Assembly (NCBI GenBank): GCA_030832825.1
Contig: JAURIJ010000006.1
Coordinates: 57,993-121,992 of the forward strand
Direction: 5' to 3'
DNA: 64,000 nucleotides
Source of the DNA: Gammaproteobacteria bacterium
GTDB taxonomy: Bacteria; Pseudomonadota; Gammaproteobacteria; Pseudomonadales; Pseudohongiellaceae
Shown piece by piece: positions 36,698 to 50,667 of this stretch (position 1 is its first letter; each line of letters begins with the position of its first letter). The translations under genes were made by a program, and so were the position numbers. A model generated the notes under the pieces. That model searched no databases. It was not told the DNA's origin and saw nothing but the letters and a program-made list of their open reading frames with translations.

Positions 36698-37156
36698 CCA
36701 GCGTGCGCGGGCCGTTTCGTCGGCACTGCGGCTCTCGATCCAGTGGGCGCCCGCCGCCGTGTGCTGCTTCTTCCAGAACGGCGCACGGGTCTTGAGATAG
36801 TCCATGATGAATTCGGCCGCGGCGAAGGCATCGCCGCGATGAGTGCTGGCGATGCCGACATGGACGATCTGATCGCCGGCCTCCAGCGGGCCCACGCGGT
36901 GAATGACCTGCCAGGCCAGGACGTCCCAGCGTGAACGCGCCTCGTCGACGATCACCATGAGGGCTTTCTCGGTCATGCCGGGATAGTGTTCCAGCACCAG
37001 CCGCTGCACCGCCGGCTCCCGACCCGCCTCGCTGCTTTCGTAGAACTCGCGCACCAGCCCCGTGAAACTCACGATGGCGCCGGCGTTGCCGGCGGTGCTG
37101 CGCAACTGCGCGTAAAGCACCGCCACATCGAAATCGGCTTCCTGCACACTGAGCAT
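36686..37156 (-). CDS. moaE: Molybdopterin synthase catalytic subunit
   Basis: GAIVSFTGLVREF, LEHYPGMTEKAL, HRVGPLEAGDQIVHVGIASTHRGDAFAAAEFIMDYLKTRAPFWKKQ. Confidence 0.93.
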   Translation of the reverse strand: MLSVQEADFDVAVLYAQLRSTAGNAGAIVSFTGLVREFYESSEAGREPAVQRLVLEHYPGMTEKALMVIVDEARSRWDVLAWQVIHRVGPLEAGDQIVHVGIASTHRGDAFAAAEFIMDYLKTRAPFWKKQHTAAGAHWIESRSADETARARWEKR

Positions 37157-37158
37157 GC

Positions 37159-37413
37159 TCAGCCCCCCGTCATCGGCGGGAAAAAGGCAAGCTCTTCCGC
37201 GCCTGTCAGCGGATGACTGCGATCGACGATGGTTTGATTCACGGCGACCAGCACCTGAGTGGCGTCCAGCAGGATCTCCCACTGCCCGCCTCGGCTGGTG
37301 GCGAGGTAAGCAGCCAGCGTGGCAACGGTGCTCCCATCTTCAGGCAGAGCCAGAGTCTCGGAACTGCGCCCGAGCGTTTCCCGTAGACTGGCGAAATACT
37401 GGATGTTCAGCAT
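37159..37413 (-). CDS. moaD: Molybdopterin synthase sulfur carrier subunit
   Basis: MLNIQYFASLRETLG; VAVNQTIVDRSHPLTGAEELAFFPPMTGG with C-terminal GG. Confidence 0.92.
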   Translation of the reverse strand: MLNIQYFASLRETLGRSSETLALPEDGSTVATLAAYLATSRGGQWEILLDATQVLVAVNQTIVDRSHPLTGAEELAFFPPMTGG

Positions 37414-37458
37414 CGTGCAGGCACTCCCCTCGCTGACAAATCGACTTCCAAATGACTT

Positions 37459-37935
37459 TCACTGTTTGACATAGTGACCTGATTTACCGCCTTTTTTCTC
37501 GAGAAGACAGATGTTGTCAATGCGCATGCCCTTGTCCACCGCCTTGCACATGTCGTAGATCGTGAGGGCGGCCACCGACACCGCCGTCAACGCCTCCATC
37601 TCGACGCCTGTCTTGCCATCCAGTGCGCAGGTGGCCGCGATGTGAATGCAGTGGCCAGACTCGTCGATGGTGAAATCCACGCTGACTCGGGTGAGCATAA
37701 GGGGGTGGCAGAGCGGAATCAGATCAGCGCACTTCTTCGCGGCCTGGATCCCGGCAATTCGGGCCACCGCCAGCACGTCGCCCTTCTTGTGACCGCCGGC
37801 AACGATCAGCGCCAGCGTCTGCGGCAGCATGTGCACGGTGGCAGACGCCGTCGCCTCGCGTGCCGTGATGCTCTTGCCCCCCACGTCCACCATGCGGGCA
37901 TGGCCCTGTGCATCCAGATGCGTCAATCCACTCAT
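37459..37935 (-). CDS. moaC: Cyclic pyranopterin monophosphate synthase
   Basis: [72 protein letters not shown]. Confidence 0.95.
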   Translation of the reverse strand: MSGLTHLDAQGHARMVDVGGKSITAREATASATVHMLPQTLALIVAGGHKKGDVLAVARIAGIQAAKKCADLIPLCHPLMLTRVSVDFTIDESGHCIHIAATCALDGKTGVEMEALTAVSVAALTIYDMCKAVDKGMRIDNICLLEKKGGKSGHYVKQ

Positions 37936-38089
37936 GTTGTCTGCCTGCGCCTCGAATTTGATCAGGCGGCCATTATCCACGGATTGTCCAAGGAGCTGAA
38001 GCACTTCGCCAGGCCGATTCCGGGAGGCAAAAGCGCTGCGTTTCGGGTAGCATGGCGCCTTCGAAAAAGCACTGGAAACCCGCATCCCC

Positions 38090-38536
38090 ATGAGTCAATG
38101 GCATCCCCATTCCACCGTGGCCACCGTCGTCGAGCGCGACGGGCTGTTCCTGATCGTCGAGGAAATGGTCGACGGCCGGATTCTCTACAACCAGCCCGCC
38201 GGTCATCTGGAAGCAGGCGAAACCCTGCAGGAAGGCGCCTTGCGCGAGACGCTGGAAGAGACCGCCTGGGATGTGCGAGTGACCGATCTGCTGGGGCTCT
38301 ATCACTACACCACGGCCGATGGCACCTGCTATATCCGCACCTGCTTCGTGGCCGAACCCGTGCTGCATCACGTCGATCGTGCCTTGGACACGGGCGTGCT
38401 GCGCGCCCTCTGGCTGAGCCGGCCCGACCTCGAGGCACGCCGCGAGCAGCTGCGCAGCCAGATCGTGTTGCGCGTGATCGACGATTATCTGGCCGGCAAG
38501 CGGCACCCGCTGACGCTGATCACCAGCCTTGCCTGA
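38090..38536 (+). CDS. nudJ: NUDIX hydrolase (NudJ-like)
   Basis: [25 protein letters not shown] Nudix box; adjacent to mnmA. Confidence 0.85.
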   Translation: MSQWHPHSTVATVVERDGLFLIVEEMVDGRILYNQPAGHLEAGETLQEGALRETLEETAWDVRVTDLLGLYHYTTADGTCYIRTCFVAEPVLHHVDRALDTGVLRALWLSRPDLEARREQLRSQIVLRVIDDYLAGKRHPLTLITSLA

Positions 38537-39675
38537 ACCCGACGCCACCCTTCCTTGCCAGGACACCGATACCTTGACCATGTCTTCTCCCAGACCTGCA
38601 GTGAAAGCGCCCGCCGCCACCCGCGTGATGGTGGGCATGTCCGGGGGCGTCGACTCGTCGGTGGCCGCCCTGCTGCTGCTGGAACAGGGCTATCAGGTCG
38701 AAGGCCTGTTCATGAAGAACTGGGATGAGGACGACGACACGGAGTACTGCACGGCCAAGGCTGATCTGGCCGACGCCCAGGCCGTCTGCGACACCCTTGG
38801 CATCCACCTGCACACGGCCAATTTCGCGGCCGAGTACTGGGATCATGTGTTCGAGCATTTCCTGGCGGAATACCAGGCCGGCCGCACGCCCAACCCGGAC
38901 ATCCTGTGCAACCGCGAGATCAAGTTCAAAGCCTTCCTGGACTACGCCGCCGTGCTGGGTGCCGACCTGATCGCCACCGGCCACTACGCGCGTCGCGCCA
39001 CCCGCATGGGGCCCCAGGGGCCGCAGACGGTGCTGCTCAAGGGGCTGGATGCCAACAAGGACCAGAGCTATTTCCTGAGTGCCGTGAACGAGGACTGCCT
39101 GGCACGCAGCCTGTTCCCCGTGGGCGAGCTGGAGAAATCCGCCGTGCGGGCCATTGCCGCGCAGCACGGTTTCATCACTCACGACAAGAAGGACAGCACG
39201 GGCATCTGCTTCATCGGCGAGCGCCGCTTCAAGGATTTCCTGCAGCGTTATCTGCCGGCACAGCCGGGGGCCATCGAGACGGTGGACGGCGAAGTCATCG
39301 GTCGCCACCAGGGCCTGATGTATCACACCTACGGCCAGCGTCAGGGGCTCGGCATCGGCGGCCTGCAACAGCATGGCGAGGCACCCTGGTATGTCGTGGG
39401 CAAGGACCTCGCGCGCAATGTCCTGCTGGTGGCCCAGGGCAACGAGCATCCGAGCCTGTTCTCCTCGTCACTGCTGGCCACGCAGCTGGCCTGGATCAAT
39501 CATGCCGCGCCCGCCCTGCCGCTGGAGTGCACGGCCAAGATCCGCTACCGTCAGTCCGATCAGGTCTGCCGCGTCACGGCTGCCGGAGCCGATGCCCCTG
39601 CCGACTCCGTACTGGTGCACTTCGCCGAGCCGCAGCGTGCCGTGACGCCGGGTCAGACGATCGTGTTCTATCAGG

Positions 39676-42979
<3,304 letters not shown>

Positions 42980-43011
42980 CCCTGCGGCAGTCCTGCCACG
43001 AGACCTGCATC

Positions 43012-43782
43012 ATGCCCAAGCCACTGACGCCACTGCTTCGCCTCTTGCTGACCACGCTGCTCGTCGCGGCCGCCTGTGTGGCAGGCCCTGCGCTTGCCCA
43101 GACCGGCGACCCCACGCAGCAGGCCGTGGTGGAGATCGTGCGCCTGCAGCACCGGGACCCGGGCAGCATCCGCCAGGCGCTGGAACCCGTGCTGGACCCG
43201 CGTGGGGCCATCAGCCAGATCGACAACACCCTGATCATCAGCACCTCGCGCGCGAATCTGCAGCAGCTGCAGCCCCTGATCGAGACCCTGGATGTACCCC
43301 TGCGCCAGCTGCGCCTGAGCGTGGACTTCGCCTACACGCCCGCAGCGGCGGGCCGCCGAGCCGATGGCAGCAGTGTCACGACGGTGCAGACAGGCGTGTT
43401 GGACAACCCGCGCCAGAGCATCGCCCTGACCGAGGGGGAATACGCCTACTTCAGCCGCAGTGAGACCAGCGCCCGCGTGAGCCCGGCATTCGGCAGCCTT
43501 GGCCTGCAGCTGCAGCAGGACCTGCAGCGCAATGCCCAGAGCCTGAGCGTGACGACCCATGTGCAGGGCGACAGCGTGCAGCTGGCACTGAGCGCCACCC
43601 GCGACACGCCCGCCGCCGACGGCAGTGTGCGCAGCGAGGTGGTCAGCACCACGCTGCAGATTGGCTTCAATGGCTGGTATGTCGTGTTCGATGCTGCCCC
43701 GGCCCCAGTCGACCCGAACGTCGTGCAGACGAGCACCGCGCGCTCCCAGGCCCTGGCTGTGCGGGTGGAACTGCTGCCCTGA
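43012..43782 (+). CDS. Exported secretin-N-domain-like protein (no recognisable full secretin pore domain)
   Basis: Signal peptide; VEIVRLQHRDPGSIRQALEPVLDPRGAISQIDNTLIISTSRANLQQLQPLIETLDVPLRQLRLSVDF resembles the secretin N1/NolW-like fold. Confidence 0.65.
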   Translation: MPKPLTPLLRLLLTTLLVAAACVAGPALAQTGDPTQQAVVEIVRLQHRDPGSIRQALEPVLDPRGAISQIDNTLIISTSRANLQQLQPLIETLDVPLRQLRLSVDFAYTPAAAGRRADGSSVTTVQTGVLDNPRQSIALTEGEYAYFSRSETSARVSPAFGSLGLQLQQDLQRNAQSLSVTTHVQGDSVQLALSATRDTPAADGSVRSEVVSTTLQIGFNGWYVVFDAAPAPVDPNVVQTSTARSQALAVRVELLP

Positions 43783-45104
43783 TGCGCGACCCACTTCTGC
43801 TAGCGCTGCCCTATTCCCCGGACAGCAGCCTGCTGCTGCGGCGGCTGGCGTCCCTGCCCGGCCTGGTGTTCCTCGACAGCGGCTGGCAGAACGACGCGCC
43901 ACAGCACCATGCCGGTGCCCGCCACGACATCCTGAGTGCGCTGCCCGTGGCGGTGCTGGACTGCCCGCAACCCGCGCGCCGCACGACTCCCAGCGTGTTC
44001 CAGAACGACGCCGTGTTCGCGGATCTGCAGGCGCTGCTGCAGCAACACGCCCCCCAGCAGCCCCTGCCGGCCGATCTGCGCGAACTGCCGTTCACAGGTG
44101 GCGCACTGGGCTATCTGGGCTATGACGGCCAGGCACGCTTCGGCATCCATGACTGGGCCATCGTGGTCGACCATCACCGGCGTCGCAGCCAGCTGCTCGC
44201 CCTGCCCGGCTGTGCGCCGCAGACCATTGCGCGCGTGCAGCAGTGCCTGGCGCAGCCCCTGCCCGAGTGGCCGGATTTCGCCCTGCAGGCGCCCTTCACC
44301 GCCAATTTCACGCCTGCTGGCTATGCCGAGGCCTTCGCGCGCGTGCAGCAGTACATCGAGGCGGGCGACTGCTACCAGGTGAACCTGGCCCAGCGCTTCA
44401 CGGCACCCTGCAGTGGCGATCCGCTGGGCGCCTACCTGCAGCTGCGCCGCAGCATCCACGCACCATTCTCGTTCTTCCTGCGGGAGGACGACCGGGCCTT
44501 GCTGAGCTTCTCCCCGGAGCGCTTCCTGCAGGTGCGCGACGGCGAGGTGCGCACCCAGCCCATCAAAGGCACGCGCCGGCGCGCCAGCGACGCGCAGCAA
44601 GACGCCGCCCTGGCCGCTCAACTGCGCGGCAGCGAGAAGGACCGGGCGGAGAATCTGATGATCGTGGACTTGCTGCGCAATGATCTGGGCGCGGTGTGCG
44701 ACACGGGTTCAGTGCAGGTGGATGCGCTGTTCGAGCTGCAGAGTTTCAGCAATGTGCATCATCTGGTGAGCAGCATCCGTGGGCGTCTGCCCTCCGGCAC
44801 CTCGCCGCTCGAACTGCTGCGCTGCTGCTTCCCCGGGGGGTCCATCACGGGAGCGCCCAAGCAGCGTGCCATGCAGATCATTGCCGAACTGGAGCCCCAC
44901 GCACGCAGCATCTACTGCGGCACGGCGGGTTACATCGGATTCGATGGCAGGATGGACACGAACATCCTGATCCGCTCTGTGCTGTGGGAAGCGGACCAGG
45001 TGCACTGCTGGGGCGGAGGCGGCCTGGTGGCCGACTCCGTGTGTGCGCAGGAATATCAGGAGTGCTTCGACAAGATCAACAATATCATCAAGGTGTTGAA
45101 GTGA
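43782..45104 (+). CDS. pabB: Aminodeoxychorismate synthase component I
   Basis: YIEAGDCYQVNLAQRF, PIKGTRRR, ENLMIVDLLRNDLG, FPGGSITGAPKQRAMQIIAELEP. Confidence 0.92.
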   Translation: MRDPLLLALPYSPDSSLLLRRLASLPGLVFLDSGWQNDAPQHHAGARHDILSALPVAVLDCPQPARRTTPSVFQNDAVFADLQALLQQHAPQQPLPADLRELPFTGGALGYLGYDGQARFGIHDWAIVVDHHRRRSQLLALPGCAPQTIARVQQCLAQPLPEWPDFALQAPFTANFTPAGYAEAFARVQQYIEAGDCYQVNLAQRFTAPCSGDPLGAYLQLRRSIHAPFSFFLREDDRALLSFSPERFLQVRDGEVRTQPIKGTRRRASDAQQDAALAAQLRGSEKDRAENLMIVDLLRNDLGAVCDTGSVQVDALFELQSFSNVHHLVSSIRGRLPSGTSPLELLRCCFPGGSITGAPKQRAMQIIAELEPHARSIYCGTAGYIGFDGRMDTNILIRSVLWEADQVHCWGGGGLVADSVCAQEYQECFDKINNIIKVLK

Positions 45105-45121
45105 TCTCTTGAAGCGATGGA

Positions 45122-45745
45122 TTACATGCTCAACTGGCGCGGACTGCCCTTGAGGAAAGCCTGGCGCAGCTCGTCATACTCCGTCACGGACGCGAACTGC
45201 GGGAACTCGGCGATCACATTCGCCGGTGCGCGGAACAGCACGCCCAGGTCGGCCTCGGACAGCATGCTGGTGTCATTGTAGGAATCGCCCGCCGCCATGA
45301 CGTGGTAGTTCAGATCATGGAAAGCCTTCACGGCCTGGCGCTTCGGGTCGCGCTGACGCAGCTTGTAATCCACCACCATGCCTCTCTCGTCGGTGATTAG
45401 GCGATGGCAGAACAGCGTCGGGAAACCGAGCTGGCGCATCAGGGGCTGGGAGAACTCATAGAAGGTGTCGGAAAGGATGACCACCTGGAAGCGCTCCCGC
45501 AGCCAGTCCACGAACTCGCGGGCACCGGGCATGGGGCTCATGGTGGCAATGACCGCCTGGATGTCGGGCAGCCCGAGGCCGTGTTCGGCCAGGATCCTGA
45601 GGCGCTGCTTCATCAGCACGTCGTAGTCGGGAATGTCCCGGGTGGTGGCCCGCAGGGCACTGATGCCGGTTTTCTCGGCAAAGCCGATCCAGATTTCCGG
45701 GACCAGCACTCCTTCCAGATCAAGACACACGACTTCCAACGCCAT
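45122..45745 (-). CDS. thrH: Bifunctional phosphoserine phosphatase/homoserine phosphotransferase ThrH
   Basis: MALEVVCLDLEGVLVPEIWIGFAEKTGI, VILSDTFYEFSQPLMRQLGFPTLFCH, AAGDSYNDTSML. Confidence 0.93.
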   Translation of the reverse strand: MALEVVCLDLEGVLVPEIWIGFAEKTGISALRATTRDIPDYDVLMKQRLRILAEHGLGLPDIQAVIATMSPMPGAREFVDWLRERFQVVILSDTFYEFSQPLMRQLGFPTLFCHRLITDERGMVVDYKLRQRDPKRQAVKAFHDLNYHVMAAGDSYNDTSMLSEADLGVLFRAPANVIAEFPQFASVTEYDELRQAFLKGSPRQLSM

Positions 45746-45915
45746 TCCCCTTCGCCACAGGCTGAAATTCAAAGAGGCGCCAATGTACCCAGATCGCCTG
45801 GGGCTTGCAAGGCGAAGCGGGTCGCGCAGCGGTTTACCCTCCCAGACAAATCGGGGAGAATGCCCAGCCATCGTCGGGCGCCTGTTGCACGCGCTCCCAC
45901 CCCCGCTCTCCAGTG

Positions 45916-46665
45916 ATGCACTTTATGATGAATGCCAGCCAAGTCTCTGAATTGAATTCGAAATTCCAATCCATGGAGCCACGCGACATCCTTCGCCACA
46001 TCCTGCCGGAGATCCCCGCCATCGCGGTGTCGTTCAGCGGCGCCGAGGATGTCGCCCTGGTGCACATGGCCTGGAAACTGAAGCGGGACATCAAGGTGTT
46101 CAGCCTGGATACCGGGCGCCTGCATCCGGATACGCTGCGCTTCATCGACCAGGTGCGCACGCTCTACAAGCTGGATCTGGAGATCATGAGTCCGAATGCC
46201 GAGGCGGTACAGCGCCTGACGCGGGAAAAGGGGCTGTTCAGCTTCTACGCCGATGGTCACGAGGAATGCTGCGGCGTGCGCAAGGTCGAGCCGCTGCGCC
46301 GCCAGCTGGCCGGACTGGACGCCTGGATCACCGGGCAGCGCCGGGACCAGAGTCCCACGCGCGCGGAAGTGCCGGTGGCGCAGCTGGACAAGGCCTTCTC
46401 CACGCCCGAAAAGCCGTTGCTCAAGTTCAATCCCCTGGCGAACTGGAGCTCGAAGCAGGTCTGGGACTACATCCGGATGCTGGAAATCCCCTTCAACCCC
46501 CTGCACGAGCGCGGCTTCATCAGCATCGGCTGCGAGCCGTGCACCCGCGCCATCGGGCCAAACCAGCACGAGCGCGAAGGCCGCTGGTGGTGGGAGGAAG
46601 CCACGGCCAAGGAGTGTGGCCTGCACAAGGGCAGCGTGATCGGCAGCGACCGCGCCTCAGACTGA
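45916..46665 (+). CDS. cysH: Phosphoadenylyl/adenylyl-sulfate reductase ([4Fe-4S] type)
   Basis: [43 protein letters not shown] and GCEPCTRAI cysteine motifs. Confidence 0.93.
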   Translation: MHFMMNASQVSELNSKFQSMEPRDILRHILPEIPAIAVSFSGAEDVALVHMAWKLKRDIKVFSLDTGRLHPDTLRFIDQVRTLYKLDLEIMSPNAEAVQRLTREKGLFSFYADGHEECCGVRKVEPLRRQLAGLDAWITGQRRDQSPTRAEVPVAQLDKAFSTPEKPLLKFNPLANWSSKQVWDYIRMLEIPFNPLHERGFISIGCEPCTRAIGPNQHEREGRWWWEEATAKECGLHKGSVIGSDRASD

Positions 46666-47649
46666 GACGGCCTGCCGCAGCACCGGGATCGGCACGTCCT
46701 GGAACAGTTCATCCAGGGCATGCTGGGACGGCGTCGCAATGGCGGCGCGAATCAGCGCCGGCTGCAGATGTGGAGCGAACATGCCCATGAAGTCCACCAT
46801 GTAGGCCCGCAGGATGGCACCGCGGCGAAAGCCGATGCGCGTCAGGCTGTAGTCGAACAGATGGCTCACATCCACTGCCACCAGATCAGCATCCTTGAGC
46901 GGATCGACGGCCATGCTGGCCACGATGCCGATCCCCACCCCCAGCCGCACATAGGTCTTGATGACATCGGCATCGGCCGCCGTCACCACCACATGGGGCT
47001 GCAGGTCATGGGCACGGAAGGCGTCGTCGAGCTTGGCACGCCCGGTGAAGCCCGAGACATAGGTCACGATGGGGTAACGCGCGATGTCGGCGTGGTTGAC
47101 GCGCTCCACCGCGAGCAAGGGATGGCCCTGGGGCAGCAACAGCACCCGATTCCAGCGATAGCACGGCATCATGATCAGGTCGCCCACCAGCTCCATGGCC
47201 TCGGTGGCGATGGCGAAGTCCGCCGCACCGCGTGCCGCCATCTCGGCGATCTGCAAGGGAGTGCCCTGATGCATGTGCAGGGACACGGCCGGATACTGAC
47301 TGACGAAGCGGCTGATGATGCCCGGCAGCACGTAGCGGGACTGGGTGTGCGTGGTGGCGATGGACAGACTGCCCGTGCGCTCGTCGGTGAACTCCCGGGC
47401 GATGGTGCGGATATTGTCCAGCTTGAGCAGCACCGCGCCGGCCTCCTCGAGGATGCGCTCGCCGGCCTGGGTGAGCCCGCTCAGATGCTTGCCATTGCGC
47501 ACGAAGATCTGCACGCCCAGCTCATCCTCCAGCTGCATGATCTGCTTGCTGACGCCCGGCTGCGAGGTGAACAGGGACTGCGCCGCCGCCGACACGTTCA
47601 TGCCATTGCGGGCCACTTCCCACACATAGCGCAACTGCTGCAGCTTCAT
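46657..47649 (-). CDS. cysB: LysR-type regulator CysB
   Basis: [63 protein letters not shown]. Confidence 0.95.
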   Translation of the reverse strand: MKLQQLRYVWEVARNGMNVSAAAQSLFTSQPGVSKQIMQLEDELGVQIFVRNGKHLSGLTQAGERILEEAGAVLLKLDNIRTIAREFTDERTGSLSIATTHTQSRYVLPGIISRFVSQYPAVSLHMHQGTPLQIAEMAARGAADFAIATEAMELVGDLIMMPCYRWNRVLLLPQGHPLLAVERVNHADIARYPIVTYVSGFTGRAKLDDAFRAHDLQPHVVVTAADADVIKTYVRLGVGIGIVASMAVDPLKDADLVAVDVSHLFDYSLTRIGFRRGAILRAYMVDFMGMFAPHLQPALIRAAIATPSQHALDELFQDVPIPVLRQAVSV

Positions 47650-48581
47650 GTCGGCTCCCTCGGAGTCGCGGGGGGCTGATTCGCCACCCCACTGGGCACA
47701 TGCCCCGTCGCCACATGATGACGAGCGGAATCGCAGTGCGACTGCTGATCGTCGAAGAACACGTCGGCGTCATAGGCCTGCAGGAAGGCGCCCTTGTCAC
47801 GCCCGCCCAGGAACAGGGACTCGTCGATGCGGATGTTCCAGGCACGCAGCGTCTTCACCACACGCTCATGGGCCGGCGCCGAGCGCGCGGTGACCAGACA
47901 GGTGCGAATGGGCGATTCTCCCGGCGGGAAGGCCATCTGCAGGCGCTGCAGCGCCGCCAGGAAGGGCTTGAACGGCCCGCCGGAGAGCGGCTGATTGGCG
48001 GCCTTTTGTTCGCTCTCGGCGAAGGCGGCCAGACCACTGGCCTTGTAGACGCGTTCGGCCTCATCGGAAAACAGCACGGCATCGCCGTCGAAGGCGAACT
48101 TGAGCCGCCCCTGGGGTCGCGTGGTCACCCGCGACGGCAGGATGGTGGCCGCCGCCACGCCCTGCTCCAGCGCATGACGGACATCGCTGCCATCGGTGGA
48201 CAGGAACAGGTGCACATTGAACGGCGCGATGTAGCGATACGGACTCTCGCCACCGCTGAAGGCCGCGCGGGTGATGCCCAGCCCGTAATGGCTGATGGAA
48301 TTGAAGATGCGCAGCCCGGTGTCAGCGCTGTTGCGCGACAGCAGGATCACCTCCACCCGCTGCTCCGGCAACAGCTCGTTGAGCGCCAGCAGCTTGTTGA
48401 CCAGCACGAAGGCGTCGCCGGGCTCCAGCGGCTCGTCCTCATGGGCGATCTGGTAGCGCTGGTAGGCCTCCAGCCCCTCCTGCTCGAAGACGCGGTGACT
48501 CTCTTCCAGATTGAACAGCGCACGTGACGAGATCGCGATCACCAGCTGTTCGGGAGGGGCGTCGGAGGTATTGGCTGTCAT
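47646..48581 (-). CDS. 5'-nucleotidase (cytosolic 5'-nucleotidase-like family)
   Basis: LVIAISSRALFNLEESHRVFEQEGLEAYQRYQIAHED, ALNELLPEQRVEVILLSRNSADTGLRIFNSI, FDGDAVLFSDEAE. Confidence 0.85.
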   Translation of the reverse strand: MTANTSDAPPEQLVIAISSRALFNLEESHRVFEQEGLEAYQRYQIAHEDEPLEPGDAFVLVNKLLALNELLPEQRVEVILLSRNSADTGLRIFNSISHYGLGITRAAFSGGESPYRYIAPFNVHLFLSTDGSDVRHALEQGVAAATILPSRVTTRPQGRLKFAFDGDAVLFSDEAERVYKASGLAAFAESEQKAANQPLSGGPFKPFLAALQRLQMAFPPGESPIRTCLVTARSAPAHERVVKTLRAWNIRIDESLFLGGRDKGAFLQAYDADVFFDDQQSHCDSARHHVATGHVPSGVANQPPATPREPT

Positions 48582-48721
48582 GGCGGGCTTCCGGGGGCAG
48601 ACTTGCGGGACTGGCGCCGAGTATAGAGCAATCCGCCGGGATGATCGCCTGCGCTGACAGCGCCGCCATGACAGGCTGGCGCGGATGCGGCTAGAATCGC
48701 GCCTTCCAGAGATTTCCAGGA

Positions 48722-49840
48722 GTGCCTGCCCCGGTGACCATGCGCTGTGCCCGAGCATCCGAGAAACGCGCCCTGCTGCTGTCCGGCGGCGGCGCCCGAG
48801 CGGCTTATCAGGTGGGCGTGCTGCGCGCCATCGCCAATATCCTGCCGCACGATGCCAGCAACCCCTTCCAGATCATCACCGGCGCCTCGGCCGGCGCCCT
48901 CAATGCGGCGTCCATCGCCATCCATGCGCCGCGCCTGCGCACCGGCGTGCGGACGCTCGAACACGTCTGGGGCAACATCAGCAGTGCCTCGCAGTGGGTG
49001 TTCTCCTTCCTGGCCAGTCGCCGGCGCGACACCCCCGCCTCTCTGCTGGACAACTCGCCCCTGTAGGAGCTGCTGGGGCGCACCATCAAGTTTGACAGGC
49101 TGCAGCGCAATATCGACGCCGGCTATCTGGAAGCCCTGGCGATTACGGCCTCGGGCTATTCCAGCGGCGAGTCGGTGTCCTTCTTCCAAGGGGTGGAAGG
49201 CCTGCGCAACTGGCACAAGGCCCATCGCGTGGGCGTGCGCAGCGAGCTGGGCGTGAAGCCTTTGCTGGCCTCCTCGGCCATCCCGACCCTGTTTCCGGCC
49301 GTGCGCATCAACCGCGAGTTCTTCGGTGACGGCGCCATCCGGCAGCTCTCGCCCCTGAGCCCGGCCATCAAGCTGGGAGCCGACCGCATCCTGGCCGTCG
49401 GCGTCAGTGGCAACAAGGCCGCCAGCCCGCCGCGCGACGCCACGCCGGCCCAGCCCTCGCTCTCCCAGATCCTGGCGCACATCCTCAACAGCGCCTTCGT
49501 GGACACGCTGACCAATGACATGGAAGCTCTGCGGCGCGTGAACAAGCTGCTGCCGCTGATTCCGCCGGAACGCCTGCAGGAGGCGCCGGAGCTCGGTCTG
49601 AAGCCGATCTGCCTGCTGGACATATCGCCCAGCCAGAACCTGAACAACATCGCGGCCGAGTATTTCGACGACCTGCCCCGTGCCCTGCGCCTGTTCGTGA
49701 AGGACTCGGGCTCCAGCAGCGTGCTGAGCCTGCTGATGTTCGAGAAGCGCTACTGCCAACGTCTCATCGCCCTGGGTCTGGAAGACGCCATGGCCAAGGA
49801 GGCCGAGATCCGCGATTTCTTCATGCCAGCGGGCACGTGA
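48722..49840 (+). pseudogene. Patatin-like phospholipase interrupted by one in-frame TAG (49064-49066)
   Basis: Upstream half: GGGARAAYQVGVLRAI, GASAG (GxSxG). Same frame after TAG: ELLGRTIKFDRLQRNIDAGYLEALAITASGYSSGESVSFFQG...FGDGAIRQLSPLSPAIKLGADRILAVGVSG (DGA). No frameshift. Confidence 0.85.
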
Positions 49841-50456
49841 TCCCCAATCCCTTGATGCCGCAGTAGCCATTGGGATTGCGCGCCAGGTATTGCTGGTGGT
49901 AATCCTCTGCGTAATAAAACGCATCCAACACTTTGATTTCAGTGGTTATCACACCGAATCCGGCAGCATCCAGCACCGCCTGCACCTGCTGGGCTCCTGC
50001 CTGGGCCTGCACCAGTTCCTCGGCACTGCCGACATAGATCGCGGAGCGGTACTGCGTGCCTCGGTCATTGCCCTGCCGCATGCCCTGGGTCGGATCATGG
50101 GATTCCCAGAACACCTCCTGCAGACGGTGCCGACTGATCTGCTGCGGGTCGAAGAAGACGATCACCACCTCCGTGTGACCGGTGCGACCGCTGCAGACCT
50201 CCTCGTAGGTGGGATTGGGCGTGACACCCCCGGCATAGCCCACGGCGGTGCTGTACACCCCCTGCAGACGCCAGAACACACGCTCGGCGCCCCAGAAGCA
50301 GCCCATGCCGAAGACGATCTGCTGCAGCCCCTCCGGCAACGGCGGCTGATAGGGCCGCCCGTGCACCACATGGCAGTTGCTGACGGGCATCGGCGTGCTG
50401 CGGCCCGGCAGGGCCGAGGCGGCATCGGGCAACGTCGCAGGTTTGGCAAACAACAT
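49821..50456 (-). CDS. msrA: Peptide-methionine (S)-S-oxide reductase MsrA
   Basis: [52 protein letters not shown]. Confidence 0.96.
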   Translation of the reverse strand: MLFAKPATLPDAASALPGRSTPMPVSNCHVVHGRPYQPPLPEGLQQIVFGMGCFWGAERVFWRLQGVYSTAVGYAGGVTPNPTYEEVCSGRTGHTEVVIVFFDPQQISRHRLQEVFWESHDPTQGMRQGNDRGTQYRSAIYVGSAEELVQAQAGAQQVQAVLDAAGFGVITTEIKVLDAFYYAEDYHQQYLARNPNGYCGIKGLGITCPLA

Positions 50457-50667
50457 GGCAATCCTCCTTCTGGAACGGGCTGAACACGAACTCACACAGT
50501 GCCTGCAGGCCACGCTGGCTGCGGCCTTCGGCTTGAATGCGCGGGGCAGTTGGGGCATGATCGCGCCTTCCGGAAAACCAGGCCAGGCGCCTGTCTTGCC
50601 GCCCCCACGACCCGCGCAGTATACGTTACGCCACTCGCCCCACACTGGACTTGAAAAGGACCGACGC

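Noticed and set aside
36686-37935. moaE-moaD-moaC as an unusual molybdenum-cofactor locus
   Set aside because: Common partial moa cluster; absence of moaA/moaB here only reflects dispersed genes.
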